From Cycas panzhihuaensis (Eukaryota; Cycadophyta): DNA of 64,000 nucleotides. The notes below the pieces were generated by a model that saw nothing but the letters and a program-made list of their open reading frames with translations, made no database searches and had not been told where the DNA came from. The first letter of the stretch is position 1, and the number at the start of each line of letters is the position of its first letter. Location of the stretch: the NCBI GenBank assembly GCA_023213395.1, contig CM041465.1:225129741-225193740 (forward strand), in the 5' to 3' direction. Below are positions 44,018 through 56,746 of the stretch, one piece after another. The position numbers were made by a program, and so were the translations under genes.

Positions 44018-44700
44018 ACCGAGGTCAGTGCCCCACGACTTTTATATTCGACCAATCAAAGGTCTCAGATATCAAAGATATTAAAATGATCGTCTTCCAT
44101 AAATATTGCGGGTCTTTCATGAAACGGACGATTGTGGGTCTTTCTTATTCTATCTCGCCTTCTATTGTGTCTATAGTTGCTAGTAAGATTACTATTGAAA
44201 AAATCTATGGTTCTAAAATCTATATTAGATATTTGTTTGAGCTTCAATTTTGAAGGGAAAAAAGGGTGAGTAAGGAAATGTGTGTGCACTCATGAAAGAG
44301 AGGAGTACATAACAGTTTATGACACTTAATTTCAAGCAAGCTCCTCCAAGCACATGGACAACATGTCATTAGTTGTTCCATCAGACTTTGGGTCGATCTA
44401 TAAGCACACTATCTCATTTTGATTGGCCTAACTTTAAGCGCGACCAAAGTTGAGTGTGGTGCCCTCAACACTTTGACATCATCTTGGGGAGAATTAATTA
44501 TGAAATGAGGAGGAACAACATAGTCAAAAAATGTAGGTGCATACATTTCATGGCATGAATGATATTCTTCATCAATAATAATGTATTGAAAATAACTTGG
44601 ACCCCATTGAAGTGATTCTTTATCGCGACCACAAAATAAGGCAACGTTAGAGTGATGTACGCATCATTTTGAGCTTAATGTTTCACCAGTTGTTGGGATA
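44018..44700. other. Downstream flank of the GRAS gene
   Basis: Probable 3' UTR and beyond. No canonical AATAAA signal close to the stop; ATTAAA occurs near 44079. The motif CGCGACCA, also in the promoter repeat, occurs at 44439-44446 and 44624-44631, and GACCAATCAA at about 44050. Confidence 0.4.
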
Positions 44701-45339
44701 ATGATCAACATAAGGAAAATGAACTAAACAAACATAACTTTATTAATTCATTATTAGATCCTAAAGCATTTGATCTAATCAAGAGGAACCTTTTGGGATC
44801 TAAAAAAATTACATGTTGAGCATTTAGGTTCTATGATTCCAAATTTGCTTACGTTTAAACATACAAAGAAGTCTTAAGAAAATAGAAACTACCAATCATA
44901 TTAAAACACTTTTATGCAAATCAACAACCCATTAATTCCTAATTTTCTAAATGACCCAAATGCATACATATGACCTATTTCAACAAAAGTAACATACATA
45001 TGAATTATTTTAATTTGTATTGCCTCTAATGGAGGGGTTGCATCTAAGTTTGAAAAGGTTATAATATGTTTCTCGATCAAGAAGTGTAGAAAATGAGTTT
45101 GAAGGATCTAAAGACAACTAAAACACCAAGGGGTGTCATTCATAAATTGGATATTATGTTTAATCTCACTAGGAATAACATTGAAAAGACTTTTATTAAA
45201 AAAGTCATGGCTTAAAGGAAGGCCAAATTTCCTTTACAAAATAGCCCAAGAATAGAATTTCAAAGCTAGAGAATTAAAAATATCTTTGATAAAGGCTACT
45301 ACTTTTTAGACCCAACATTTAGCAGGACTAAATAATCAA
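44701..45339. other. Gene-free stretch
   Basis: AT-rich, no supported feature. Confidence 0.35.
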
Positions 45340-45850
45340 AGATTGCAAATCACTTGTTATTAGATATCATCAATGGTGACCAACATAAAGAAATCTTAGA
45401 AAAATATAACAAATTTGAAACCACCAAAATTCTAAACCAATTGTACTTGCTTGCAAGCTAATAAGCTTTCCAAATGGGTTTAAAGACTAAAGATCCTAGG
45501 AATTTCACTAGTTGATGACATTGTAAGAGATGTTATTGGGGAATGTGCTTCCAACACTTGGGGTCTCAAGAGGAATCTTTTTCGATTCAATATCCTAATA
45601 ACTTTTACCAAGGGTGAATCCCTAGCCATAGTTTTGAAATCCATTTATAGATTAATGCTCCCCTAAGTTTTAAGACCATTAATGTTGAAGACTCCCATAA
45701 ACTTAAGAAGATAATGAACCTTCTAGAAAATGTTTTTTGTGCCATTTTTCTTAGAAAGACCAATCCAAATATAGTTGTAGAGAAATTTAACAAGAATCTT
45801 ATCGTAGGAAACCAAAGGAATCTAGTAATAGTAAACATGTAATGAGATCA
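45340..45850 (-). pseudogene. Possible LINE C-terminal (zf-RVT region) remnant
   Basis: Minus-strand pieces, with a frame shift, read I-L-V-K-F-L-Y-N-Y-I-W-I-G-L-S-K-K, K-V-H-Y-L-L-K-F-M-G-V-F-N-I-N-G-L-K-T and MDFKTMARDSPLVKVI. These resemble the plant LINE segment after RT (F-x-x-F-x-W-x-G...V-x-L-P-K-x-x-G-G-L-G-I-x-x-L...G-x-x-P-W-x-x-x-I). Decayed; the assignment is by motif order only. Confidence 0.4.
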
Positions 45851-46431
45851 ATACTTTTGATACTATCTATGATCTACTAACCACTGAAAGCTTTTGAAAA
45901 TTCTAGTAGAATGTTGGCCAAAACCAAAGCCCCATTTTTTTAGAAGAAGCATTTAAGACAAATATAATACTAAGAAATCTAAATGCCAATCTAAATTAAA
46001 TCAACCACCGACCAATTTGCATCACCCAATCAAGAGGATCATCAAAAGGTGAATAAAAACAAAATGGTTTTGTAAAGGAAATGATTGACTTAAAGGCCAA
46101 ACAAAACAATTGTATACAAGACTTAAAAGTAAGCAATGCCAAAGAAGAAGCTTGAATAGTTGCATTGATATCATCAACAAGTTATCTATATAACAACTAC
46201 TAAACCAAAAAGAAGAGAGGTATTTGGGCATCCTTGGTGAGTGAATCTTTCTCATAAAATACAATTTGATACGTTATCATTAATGGCTAGTTTAGAAGAG
46301 GCGTTAGAAACAAGGTTTTAAATTACTCTCTAAAAGAAAGGTTTGAAACTAAAGGCCTTTGGCACATCTATAATAAAATCCCATTAGATTATGTCCTAAA
46401 ATTAATTACTCTTGACAAATATATCTATACA
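45851..46431. other. Gene-free stretch
   Basis: Could be more decayed LINE (the open frame at 46022-46264 on the minus strand has no recognisable motif). Confidence 0.3.
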
Positions 46432-46434
46432 TAC

Positions 46435-46497
<63 letters not shown>
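46432..46497. repeat. (AT)n-(AG)n microsatellite
   Basis: About 22 bp of AT repeats followed by about 42 bp of AG repeats. Confidence 0.97.
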
Positions 46498-46504
<7 letters not shown>

Positions 46505-47129
46505 TTCTTGATCCTAAAGCATTCCTTCCTAGATAACAAAATTGTAATCTAAGATTTTATAATGTTTAATAAATCCATCCTACACTTATTGGACTATTAC
46601 TTCTATGGTAAATTTAATTTTAATTTACACCACTTTGATAAGAATTTTAAAGGTGATATTAAATAAAGTTATAAGTTGCCACCCACCTATTAATTCTAAG
46701 TTGCTTCCATCTCTAAGAATAAGATTGATACTTCTAGTATTTGTTCTTACTTCCATATAATGAGAACAAATTTTTTCCCTACACATATGAAAAATGGTCC
46801 TCTCTTATAATGCCTAAACAAGTTAACAAATAAAAAATTACAAAACCAATGGATAGCCCATCTTTCCCATGAATTTTCCCCTCAATCATGGAGTAAATAT
46901 CAGCCTTTAATAGCTCTAAGGGAAGTAGAAGGTCTAATAGAGATTGATCACCTTCAAAACTTTAATGGGAGTGTCCTAAAGACATTAAAAGATAGCTTTA
47001 ATATAATCATAATTAAACCCATCTAAAGGAAACACGTTTGAAGGAAAGATAGTAGATAAATGATTTTCAAAACATTTTTATAAATAAGCTTTTAAAACTT
47101 ATTTACTTTCCCTTTAAGGTGGAGAAAAT
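46498..47129. other. Gene-free stretch before tandem repeats
   Basis: No supported feature. Confidence 0.35.
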
Positions 47130-48790
47130 AAATTGAGGGGAAATCTCACCAACCTTCAACCCATGAAGCTTAAATATGACTTAGATCCCTTTAGCCTAAT
47201 ACGTGTCACATTGATGCTACTTAATAGTACAAGCCACCATTAAAGACTAAAGAAGTGGTTGAAAATGAATAATTTAAAGCTTAAGTTTAAAATCCAACAA
47301 TTGTTTATGTAGAATAAAATCCTTAAAATGATATAATAAAGTAAATTATTTTGTTAAACCCCCTATACCTAATATACTATTTGACCAATAGTATTTTCCC
47401 ACCAATGTATCCATCCATATGTGCCAAGAGGACAAGGAACAAGATTTTATATTTATGATATTGCCTAGATACATACAAAAAAGGTGGCATTTCATTAAAA
47501 ATATGTTTTTGCTAGGTTGCCAATTATCACTAAAACTAAAAGAGGTGGAAATTGATAAATATTATGATAGAATATAATAAAGTGAAGCAAAATCCCTAGA
47601 ACCAATGATGTAATAATACTATTTTAGGAGAGTAAACATTTGTTGAGTAATTATCAAGCCCTTTTAAACTCTATCATAACCAACCTTCAACTAATGAGGC
47701 TTAAATTTAACTCAATCCCTTGATACATATACATCTTAAGTTTCCATAGATCAATTGTATGAGGAACTTTTAATTACTAAAGAAAGGCTATAAAAAGGAT
47801 TGGTTTGAAGCTTAATAGAGCATCTAATGTATATTTATAGAAATAAGATCCTTAGAGCTATGTAATGAGGGTATTTATTTCACAAAATTTCCTAATTAGC
47901 GTATTGTTTGACTAATAGTATTTTCCCGTTACAATGTCTATCCATAGGTACTAAGAGGATAATGAACAAGGTTACAAATATATAAAACCCATATATTTAT
48001 TTACATATAGGGAAGAAAAAAAGGATACTCAATTTAAATGGAGAGCTCCTCATAAGTTGTTAATCATGACTAAAATCAACTTTTAAAAAAGTTCATGCCA
48101 AGTTTCCAATTATTACTTAAATTAGAAAGGTGGAAATGGATAAATATTATGATAAAATAATAATAAAGTGAACCAAAAACCCTAAAACCAATGATGTAGT
48201 AGGCTTGTTTTAGGATAATAGATATTTATTGAGGAATTATCAAGCCCTTTTAAACTCTATCATAACCAGCCTTCAACTAATGAAGCCTAAATCTAACTTA
48301 GATCCTTTGATACAGATGCATCTTAAGTTTCCATAAATCAATTATATAAGGAACCTTTAAATACTAAAGAAAGGTGTCAAAAGGAATGGTTTGAAGCTTA
48401 ACTAGAGCATCTAGTACATATTTATGAAAATAGGATACTCAAGTCTATGCAATGAAGATATGTATTTTATAAACCTTCCTAATTAGCAGATTGTTTGGCC
48501 AATAGTACTTCTCCACCATTATATACATCCATAAGAACTAAGAAGATAAAGAATAAGATTATAGATATATGACATTCCTTAGATTTATTTTTATGTAGGC
48601 AAAAAAAGGGATACTGAATTTAAAGAGAGAGTTCCTCACAAGTTACCAAGGAGATCGAAATGAGTAAATGGTATAATTGAGTAACAATAGAATGAAATGA
48701 AATGCCTAGATCAAACTACTTTTTAAGTCTATTCTAGGTGAATAAGCACTTGTTAGGCCTTTACAAACTCTATCATCATTGTCTCTTCTA
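47130..48790. repeat. Tandem array of three ~530-585-bp units
   Basis: Anchor ACCA(A/G)CCTTCAAC at 47149, 47679 and 48264. Each unit repeats in order: ATGA(A/G)GC(T/C)TAAAT, AGTTTCCATA(G/A)ATCAATT (units 2 and 3), TTTGACCAATAGTATTTTCC-like, and CCATCCATA...GGACAAGGAACAAGATT-like segments. A last partial unit starts near 48756 (CTTTACAAACTCTATCATCA). Units 2 and 3 are the most similar. No coding capacity. Confidence 0.75.
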
Positions 48791-50489
48791 TTATACCAGG
48801 TAAAATTATTATAATTATAAGATCCCATAATAATAAAATTCAAAGGCCACAGCTTACTTTAAAATGAAACAATGTATAATTCCTTAGAAAGACCCATATA
48901 TAAGATGAATAATTAATTTTCATACTATGATTTAATGATATTAAACTTTCAAAAAAAAGTGAGGAAATTAGAGGAATATTACATATTAACCATGGTCATA
49001 ATTCCAAACTATTTGAAAAGCTACACTAGTACTAGACTAAATATTAAGCATAGAAAATACTAGCAATACCCAAACCTTATAAGTGATAAGTAGTTGAAAA
49101 TTATTAAATACCCATATTAGTCATAATGCCATATGGCATTTAAAGGCATTAGCCTTATCTTCTTGTTAAATAAAAGGGAACTGGAATATCCACTAAATAC
49201 AACATAGATTTTCTTATAATTACTCTTACTAAAGATAAGAACAAATCACAAATGTCACAAAAAAAAGAACTCCATAATATTAAATTAAAAGTGATATATG
49301 CACAATACTACGTTAAGTTAAATGCCAAATTTTGTGTCCATTTCTTTCACCCATTTTATATTTTGTACACCTTTCTTTTCAAAGCATAAAGATCAGCATT
49401 TATTACCTACATGAAGGTCTCTTAATTTAGAATCATGCTACATAGAAAAACATGGTTCTTTATTGCACCCTTCTTCTTAAAATAAGAATATTCATATTAG
49501 AAGAAAAGCCATAATCTTGACCATTAGACTTAGAATTCATGGATAATAAGCAAAGTGGATAATAATGGTAAGAAACACTCCTTTTCTTGAGAACTTCAGA
49601 TTTTTCATTATGATTATTATGCAACTGCTAATCTTTCATATCTAGGATGGAACCCATAAGGAAAGGAGATACATAAGGGGGTGTTCTAGATATGAGGGCC
49701 AAGATCCTAACCAACTCTTGTGGATTGTAAAGAAATCAAGAAGAGGCTAGGATGAGGAGAGGTTTAAGAGATTCATTGATTAAAGAAAAATAATAATGAT
49801 ACTTTAACATTCTTTTTGTTAAGAAGATCAATTCCATTAGTTATGAAATGAAAAATATCTTGTTATGGAAAAGAAATGGAACTTTAGTATTAGGTGTAGG
49901 GAAATTTTTTAGATAATGAATAGTCTTTCTACATCTAAGATATGCATTAAGAACATTACTATAAATATATTTACTAAGAAATGAATAAACCGAAATAAAA
50001 AATCCCCATGCTTTCAAATAATAGTTTTAGTAAAACAACTTCAATATAATTATGTAGGTTTGGTTTATGACTTAATCGATGTTTGTGGAGCTCATGTATA
50101 ACTCTTTTAGGATCATACCATTTGATTATTACATGGCTACTAATACAACAGTCAACTTGGAATTTTTAAATAAATTAGATGTGAAAAGATAGAAGCATTC
50201 TTGGTAACTAAGTTACCTTATTAATGTTTAAGTAAATGATGAATTACATATCAATATCATGGACCTTTCCAAAGAACCTCTTCCTAGTATGAAAGATAAT
50301 CAAATGAGAAATATATCCAAATGTAACAAAGAAATCTGAGTACTTAATTTGGATTCCTATTTCCTCCTTTATTATTTGTACATCAAATTCCAAAGCCTAA
50401 CCTATAGAGGAATTCTTCCTGAAAAATGTTTAACAATAATAATCTTGGCTATGGCTTTGACCAATACATCAATGATATTATAATTTTAA
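48791..50489. other. Gene-free AT-rich stretch
   Basis: No gene, RNA or clear repeat recognised across about 1.7 kb. Confidence 0.4.
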
Positions 50490-50781
50490 ATGACATTTAT
50501 AACTTCACTTATTGGCATGTAAACTAGGCTCAAACAAAGGAAAATAGGAAACAAGTATATCAGAGAATATTAGTTTCTAAAGCATTCCTCGTATTCATCT
50601 TCTATCTCATATTTTACAATCCATTTAATATAAATATAAATACTACAATAAATGTAACCTACATATAAATAATGTGGCATATGTGTAAATCATTGAGTGA
50701 CCCCTATGACTCATGATTCAACACACTAATAAAAAATTATTAATAAGCCTAAACAACATGTAAACATTAAATATTCTAATA
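50490..50781 (-). repeat. Copia-3 3' LTR (left edge approximate)
   Basis: The minus strand starts TATTAGAATATTTAATG (TG to TA) directly after the polypurine tract AAGGTGGAG (50782-50790). The other end is not defined because no partner LTR was found. Confidence 0.5.
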
Positions 50782-50790
50782 CTCCACCTT

Positions 50791-51500
50791 AATATTTACA
50801 TCATTTATCCTAACACCTAAACCATCCTTGAGTATCTGAAATTTATCTAGAGCAAGTGGCTTGGTAAGCACGTTAACAAGTTAATCTTTTATAAGCTTGT
50901 ACACCATCTTGATCACTCCATTCTATATTAGTTGTTTGATAAAGTGATAGTGCACCTCAATAAGTTTCATGTGTATATGGAACACCTAGTTTTCAGTGAT
51001 CTTTAGTGTACTATGATTATTACAGTATAACTTAGTCATTTCTTACTAATGTAAACCCAGGTCTCCAAGAATCTATTATGAATAGATGACTTCATTAGTT
51101 ATTATAACTATAGCCTTATACTTTGCTTCAGTTAAGGAAAGAGTAGTATTGAATTATTTCTTATTACTCCATGTCATCCCAACTGATCCCAAACTAAAAC
51201 AATAACTAGAAGCTGACCTCATACTATTTGTACATCTCTATGAATCCCTCTAACTTAAATTTACTATTATGTATAAATTCAAACCCATATTATAGTATGT
51301 CCTTCAAGAACTTCAATATTCTTTTTATAGCTTTTGAGTAACTTTGCTTTGGTGATGTTATAAACCTTAACACTATTCCAACTACAAATGAAATACCAAG
51401 TTTGGTTGTAATCAAGTTGATGAGACTACCAATCAATTACTTATACAACATACCATCAATATTTATTCTATCGTTCTCTACTATTAATTTGAAACCTATC
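50791..51500 (-). pseudogene. Copia-3 RNase H remnant
   Basis: The minus-strand frame includes SASSYCFSLGSVGMTWSNKK near 51150-51220 and TLSLTEAKYKAIVITTNE near 51085-51145, corresponding to the Copia S-T-S-G-Y-x-F-x-L-G...W-x-S-K-K-Q and S-T-A-E-A-E-Y-x-A blocks. Stops at Gln positions. It adjoins the polypurine tract on its 3' side. Confidence 0.8.
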
Positions 51501-52600
51501 TCCATTGGGGTAGGCACATGCTTACAATCTTCTATTCTAAATTTCTTCATGATTTCCCAAGTATATTTTTCTTATAAGATAAAGACATGTTTAGGCCTTT
51601 TCTATACTTCCATTCCAAGGAAGTAATGAAGTGTTCCCAGATCTGTCATCTCAAGGATGTGACTCACATCTATCTTTAGGTCTAATATCATATTGATGTT
51701 ATTACATATGATTAATAAGTCAATAATTTGCAACACCATAAATATTACTCTATCATTTAAAGCTTTTATGTATAAGTTTGTGTTAACTAGATATCCCTTA
51801 AACCTATTTTCTAAAAAGTATTGATTAATTTTCTCATACGAAGCTCTTAGATCTCGTTTTAGGCCATACAAGGCATTTTTAAGTAGCCATACCTAATACT
51901 CATAATCTTTCTATATAAATCCATATCATTGATCTATGTAAACCTCTTTTATTAAGTCTCTATTAAGGAATTCACTCTTCACATACATGTAGTGAAATTA
52001 TCAATTGAATTGAGCAACCATCATCATAATGAGTGAAATAGCATTTATCTTTATAACTAGAGTATGCATCTCTTAGTAGTTGATTCCTTCTTACCACTTA
52101 AAGCCTCTAGCTATAAGTCTATCATTGTGTTTATCTATAGATCCATCCAAACTATACTCGATCCTATAGACCCCTTTACAATCAATTAATTACTTCCTAA
52201 TAAGCAATTCCACTAAATCCCTAGTGAAGTTTTTCCTTAATACTTGGATTTTAGTATCCATAATATCATTCTACTTTTTCTTATTAAATGCTTTCTCAAT
52301 AATAGAAGGCTTATATTCACTCAACACTCAAGCTATAAGAGCATAATTCACATGCTCAAAAGGCCATATTTTTTACTTTAGTTTATCCTCTATATTAGGG
52401 AACCACTTGTCAACATCCTCCATGGTTTTCAAGTACCACTAAGGCAACTTATTTTGTGAAGAAAGAGGTAGAGGTATGGGAGTTATTTTGGGATTAGGCT
52501 TAGGCTTAAGCTCGGGCTCTTAAAACTCGAATGATTCTATATCCACTATTTCACCAATATCAAATACAAATAATTCATTATTAGCCTGAGTTAGGTCCCA
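51501..52600 (-). pseudogene. Copia-3 reverse transcriptase remnant
   Basis: The open part 51602-51871 reads MYGLKRDLRASYEKINQYFL, then IIDLLIICNNINMI (the Y-V-D-D-L-I-x-x-G-N region, with the first residues changed) and EMTDLGTLHYFLGMEV, the standard Copia RT ending. The upstream part to about 52400 (W-x-A-M-x-x-E, Q-L-D-V equivalents) is more decayed. Confidence 0.85.
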
Positions 52601-53500
52601 TGAAGAGTTGTATACATGTTGCTCCTAAATCTACTCCCTGACATCAATTAAACCCAATATGATTTGTCACCCTTATTGAAGATAACATCTTGAGTTGCGT
52701 GGACTTTCTTAGTTAGAAACTTGAAACTCTATAGGCTTTGCTCTCCTTAGAGAATCCTATAAGGATGTATTTAATGTTCTTATCATCTAACTTTTATCAT
52801 TTCTCTTTTCGGTTATACATGTATACAATACACCTAAAGACTCTAAAGTGATAGATATTTAGACTATTATCCATTAAATTCTCCTTAAGCATTTTACCTC
52901 TAACAACCTTTTTAGTATTTTTGTTAGTTAGATAAGTAATTGTATTTACAGTTTTAACCCATAAATAATTAGTAGCATCCTTGTCTTTTATCATGGACTT
53001 GGATTTTTTAACTAAGGTCTTATTCATCTACTTAGCTACCCCATTTTACTGAGGTATGTAGGCAATGGTAAATTATATTTTAATTCTATGATCCTTGTAA
53101 AATTGATTAAACTCATTTGTGGTAAATTCTCCATCATTATTAGTTTGTAGAATTTTAAGCTTATGCCTACTTTTACTTTTTATACTTTCTTTAAATAGTT
53201 TAAAATGGGTGAAGACATGAGATTTCTCTCTTAAGGGATACAACTAGACATTTTGTTAAAAAGTCATCAATGAAAGTGAGGAAATACTTGGCTTCTCTAA
53301 GTGATACAATTAGTATTGGTCTATTGATATCTGAGTATATCAAGACAAACTTCTCTTTGGCTCTATAGGCTTTCTTCCTAGGAGATGGTTCTTTGTATCG
53401 TTTACTTAAAATATAAGGTTCATACAAATAATCTTTAAGAGTAATTTTAGGAAGGCCATACACTATGTTTAACTTATGCATTAACTAAAACCTAGATTAG
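52601..53500 (-). pseudogene. Copia-3 integrase remnant
   Basis: The open part 53200-53481 holds the pre-integrase and zinc-finger tail through KFVLIYSDINRPI and SLREAKYFLTFIDDFLTKCL, the first catalytic region. Near 53125-53155 the frame reads KILQTNNDGEF, where K-x-x-R-T-D-N-G-G-E-F is expected: the second catalytic Asp is Asn. The open part 52797-53027 (MNKTLVKKSKSMIKDKDATN..W...TITYLTNKNTKKVV) is the post-core region. Confidence 0.85.
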
Positions 53501-53960
53501 TATAAATATCCCATGCTTTCATATCAAATTTTTTATTTTAGACATATAACAAGGAAGGCTTTGTATGCTTCACAACACTATTATGGTTTATACAAGTTAT
53601 TATCTTTAATCCCTATAGTTATAGGCTTATTATGTTTATCTTAGACTATGTACTACTCTAGAGCACACATAACATTCATGTCTTATTATCCAATTTCACC
53701 CACTACAACAAGGTTGGCCTTCAAATTAGATACATAAAGTGCATTCTTTAAGTAATATTTCTCTCTATTTGATATCTTTATAGATATTTTTTCTATTCCA
53801 GTTGCCTTTAAATTAGAATAGTCTCTAATGGTGACATTTTGGTTGACCTCCCTGCAGATTAATTGAAACTTATCCTATTATTGTTGTGGAAAATTTAGAT
53901 ATCTTTTGAGTGGCTATCCATACAAAAGATTAGAGATATATAAAGGACAAAGAGTTTAGG
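53501..53960 (-). pseudogene. Copia-3 protease remnant, truncated upstream
   Basis: The minus-strand frame NVTIRDYSNLKATGIEKISIKISN...YYLKNALYVSNLKANLVVVG (about 53660-53840) matches the Copia protease C-terminus. Beyond about 53960 no Copia-3 gag is found; the sequence switches to an oppositely oriented Copia fragment. Confidence 0.7.
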
Positions 53961-53999
53961 GAACTATAGTAGTGAGAAGTCCAAATACTAAGAAGAAGC

Positions 54000-54290
54000 A
54001 ATTGTACTTATCATTGCATTATCCTCTTACACCCAAAATAATAAATGCCAATTCATAAATTCTTGAGCTTCAAATCATATGACATGAAGAGAAGACTAGT
54101 TTAAGACTCTTTATGCATATTTGTCAAACAAAATTATTGAACTTAGAAATAACTTTTCTTTATGCATACAAGGCAAAGGCACTATCACATTAAAAGTTAA
54201 TAAAGAAATAAAAATGATTGGTAATGTTCTGTTTATTTTTAGATTAAAAAAAGATCTTCTTTCTATTTCTTAGTTAAGAAAGAAAAAATT
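54000..54290 (+). pseudogene. Inverted Copia protease fragment
   Basis: Plus-strand frames show S-stop-I-L, then A-S-N-H-M-T (54040-54085), and after a frame shift GKGTITLKVNKEIKMIGNVL with LKKDLLSIS (about 54175-54275). This matches Copia S-W-I-L-D-S-G-A-S-N-H-M-T...G-x-G-x-I...V-L-Y-V-P-x-L-K-K-N-L-L-S. It lies between minus-strand Copia-3 and minus-strand Gypsy-2, so it is a separate insertion or rearrangement remnant. Confidence 0.65.
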
Positions 54291-54730
54291 TTGAATGTCT
54301 TCTTCATGATCTCGAGTCTTCCACTTTATTAAGTACTTATAAATTTCTCTAGAATATAGTTTCTTAGTTCATATCTATAATATATGTTATGGTTCTATTA
54401 TCATCTTGCATTCTTCATCTAATATTGGTAGTTCTATCTTTGGAAAGTTTATTTATCCTAACTTATGTTTGAGACATGAGATATGGAAGATATTATAGAT
54501 GTGATTACTTGGTGGTAAGTCAAGTCAGTATGCCACTTCTCCTACTTTGTTTAAAATTTGGTATGGGCCAAAGAACTAAGGTTATAATTTAAATTTACCT
54601 AATTATTTGACCATGGCTTGTTTATATGGTTAGAGCCTAAGGAATACCTAATCTCCTGCCTCAAATGATCTTTTTATTCTATGTAGGCTATCTTGCTTTT
54701 TCATAGGATTTATGGCTAAGTTTAGATTAT
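54290..54730 (-). pseudogene. Gypsy-2 integrase tail with GPF module and chromodomain
   Basis: The minus-strand frame reads F-F-G-P-Y-Q-I-L-N-K-V-G-E-V-A-Y, then [20 protein letters not shown] and, further on, REIYKYLIKWKTRDHEEDIQ, a chromodomain core. Same C-terminal architecture as Gypsy-1 but a diverged copy on the other strand. Stops at Trp/Gln. Confidence 0.85.
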
Positions 54731-56000
54731 CCTTAAGTATTTGCATTGTCCTCTCCATTTACTCTTACTATTCTTAAATAAATTAGACCCATGAGCTACT
54801 AGCCCATGCAAGGAACGATGGGGGTTCAAAGCCATATAATGATTGGAAGGGGGTTGTTTTAACAAATATATAGTAGGTGGTGTTATACTACCATGTAATG
54901 AAGTAAAGTTATTTATGCTATTTCTATTATTTATTGGATGTAAATTTTCATGGATATCCTTCTTAACATTTATTTACTATCTCAATTTGATTATTAGTTT
55001 GTGGATGATAAATTTTGCTCATGAAAAAATTTGTATTAATTTACTTGAACAATTCTTACTAGATGTCACTTGTGAACTTGTGATTATGATCACTTACAAT
55101 GACTTTTAAGAATCTATAAAGACAATGGATCTCCTTACTGAAGAGTATGATAATTTGATTTACTTTTGTAGTTGCTTAGATTTCTCTAAAATAGGCATGT
55201 TTGATTAGGTGGTTAACTGCAATGAAGATTATATCCTTCCCTTCTAACTTGAGAAGCCTTGTTATAAAATCCATTAATTTTTCTTTTAATTTTTATTATA
55301 GTATATGAAGGGGTTGAAGTAACCAAAATATCTTTATGCTTTTATTCTTATTCCTTTAACACATGTTGCATTTTGAGATGAACTTGTGAATGTCTACTTT
55401 TATTCTCTTCCAAGAAAACATATTACAAACTTGATGATAGGTCTTATCAAGATTAACATGTCTTATTGTTGGAGTGGAGAGTGCCTCAAGAAAAATTTTA
55501 TTCTTAAATATGGACATTATTGATACAATGATCTTTCCCTTCCATAAAATTAGGTCATCTTTGAGTTTATACTTAATTTGTCCTCTTGTGAGAATTTCTT
55601 ATAATATTTTCTAGGTTGCCAGCTCACCTAGATATGTTGGAGTTAAGTCATGGGTCTGACTTGGGATGGTTATGGAAATTGCCTATATGGAAATATCCTT
55701 GGGGATTCATGATAATGTATCTACAATGTTTTCTTTTCTTTTCTTATAAATAATTTTAAAATTAAATATTTGAAGTTTACTTACTTATTTTTGCTACTCA
55801 TCTAATAATGCTTTCTAATATAAGAAGTATTTAGGACTATTATGATCAGTCTTAACCATGAATTTATTTCCTAATAGATACTTTCATCATTGGTGTATAG
55901 CATGCATACTTGCTAGCATCTCCTTATCATAAATAGTATTTAATCAATCTCTTGTATTCATCTTGTAACTTTCATATACTAATGGTTGGTTGTCTTATAG
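54731..56000 (-). pseudogene. Gypsy-2 integrase core / RNase H region, decayed
   Basis: Between the tail and the RT the minus strand should carry RNase H and the integrase core. Only scattered short matches are visible by eye (for example around 55250-55480). No long open frame. Confidence 0.55.
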
Positions 56001-56746
56001 AAATATGACTTCTATCTCTACTCCTAATGCATCATATCTTAGAAAGAATAGGTAGCTAAATTCTAGTACTATGGGAACTAGGGATATTGCCATTATTCTT
56101 TTTAACCCTTGAAATGTTACCTCGGTAGGTTCGCTCCATATGAATGTATCCTTTTTAGTTAAATAAATTAATAAGGATTCAATGCTAATGTATCTCTTAA
56201 TGAAACAACATAAAAACCTTACTATGCCTAAGAAGCTTCTTACATTGGTTATATTTCTTGATGTGGGCCAATCTATAATTCCTTAGAACTAATTATTTTC
56301 TAATATTTAGATTATTGTCTTAAGATGCTCTAAATACTCCTCCTATGTTTTGATATAAATTAAAATATCATCAAATAGCACTAACATAAATTTACATTAA
56401 AAAGGTTATAATACTATATTCATGGTACTTTAGAATGTGGCTAGCACATTAGTTATGCCCATACAAAATTTAAATTACCCTTTGTAGTTTCATAAGGCTA
56501 TATTGTATACATCATTAGCTTTGATGCAGATTTAGTAGTACTCCAAGTATAGTTCTATTATTGAAAAGTATTAAGTTCTATATAATTCATCAAGTAGGCC
56601 ATTTATTCAAGGAATGGGGTGTCAATTCCTAATGATGAACTTATTGAGCCATTCATAGTTTATGCATATATGGTATGACCCATCCTTCTTTCGAATGAAG
56701 ATTGTTAGAGATATTAAAGGATTAGAATTGAGAGCAATATACTCTT
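56001..56746 (-). pseudogene. Gypsy-2 reverse transcriptase remnant
   Basis: Minus-strand frame F-I-R-K-K-D-G-S-Y-H-I-C-I-N-Y-E-W-L-N-K at about 56640-56700, then H-P-I-P...I-N-G-L-L-D-E-L, the RT N-terminal blocks of Gypsy (V-x-K-K-D-G-S-W-R-M-C-V-D-Y-R-x-L-N). More 3' RT blocks follow to about 56100. It is cut at 56746 by the insertion of Copia-4; the upstream part of the element resumes at 63612. Confidence 0.8.

Noticed and set aside
43837-44253. 138-codon frame overlapping the 3' end of the GRAS gene
   Set aside because: Out of frame with the GRAS domain and without recognisable motifs; it runs into AT-rich flank.
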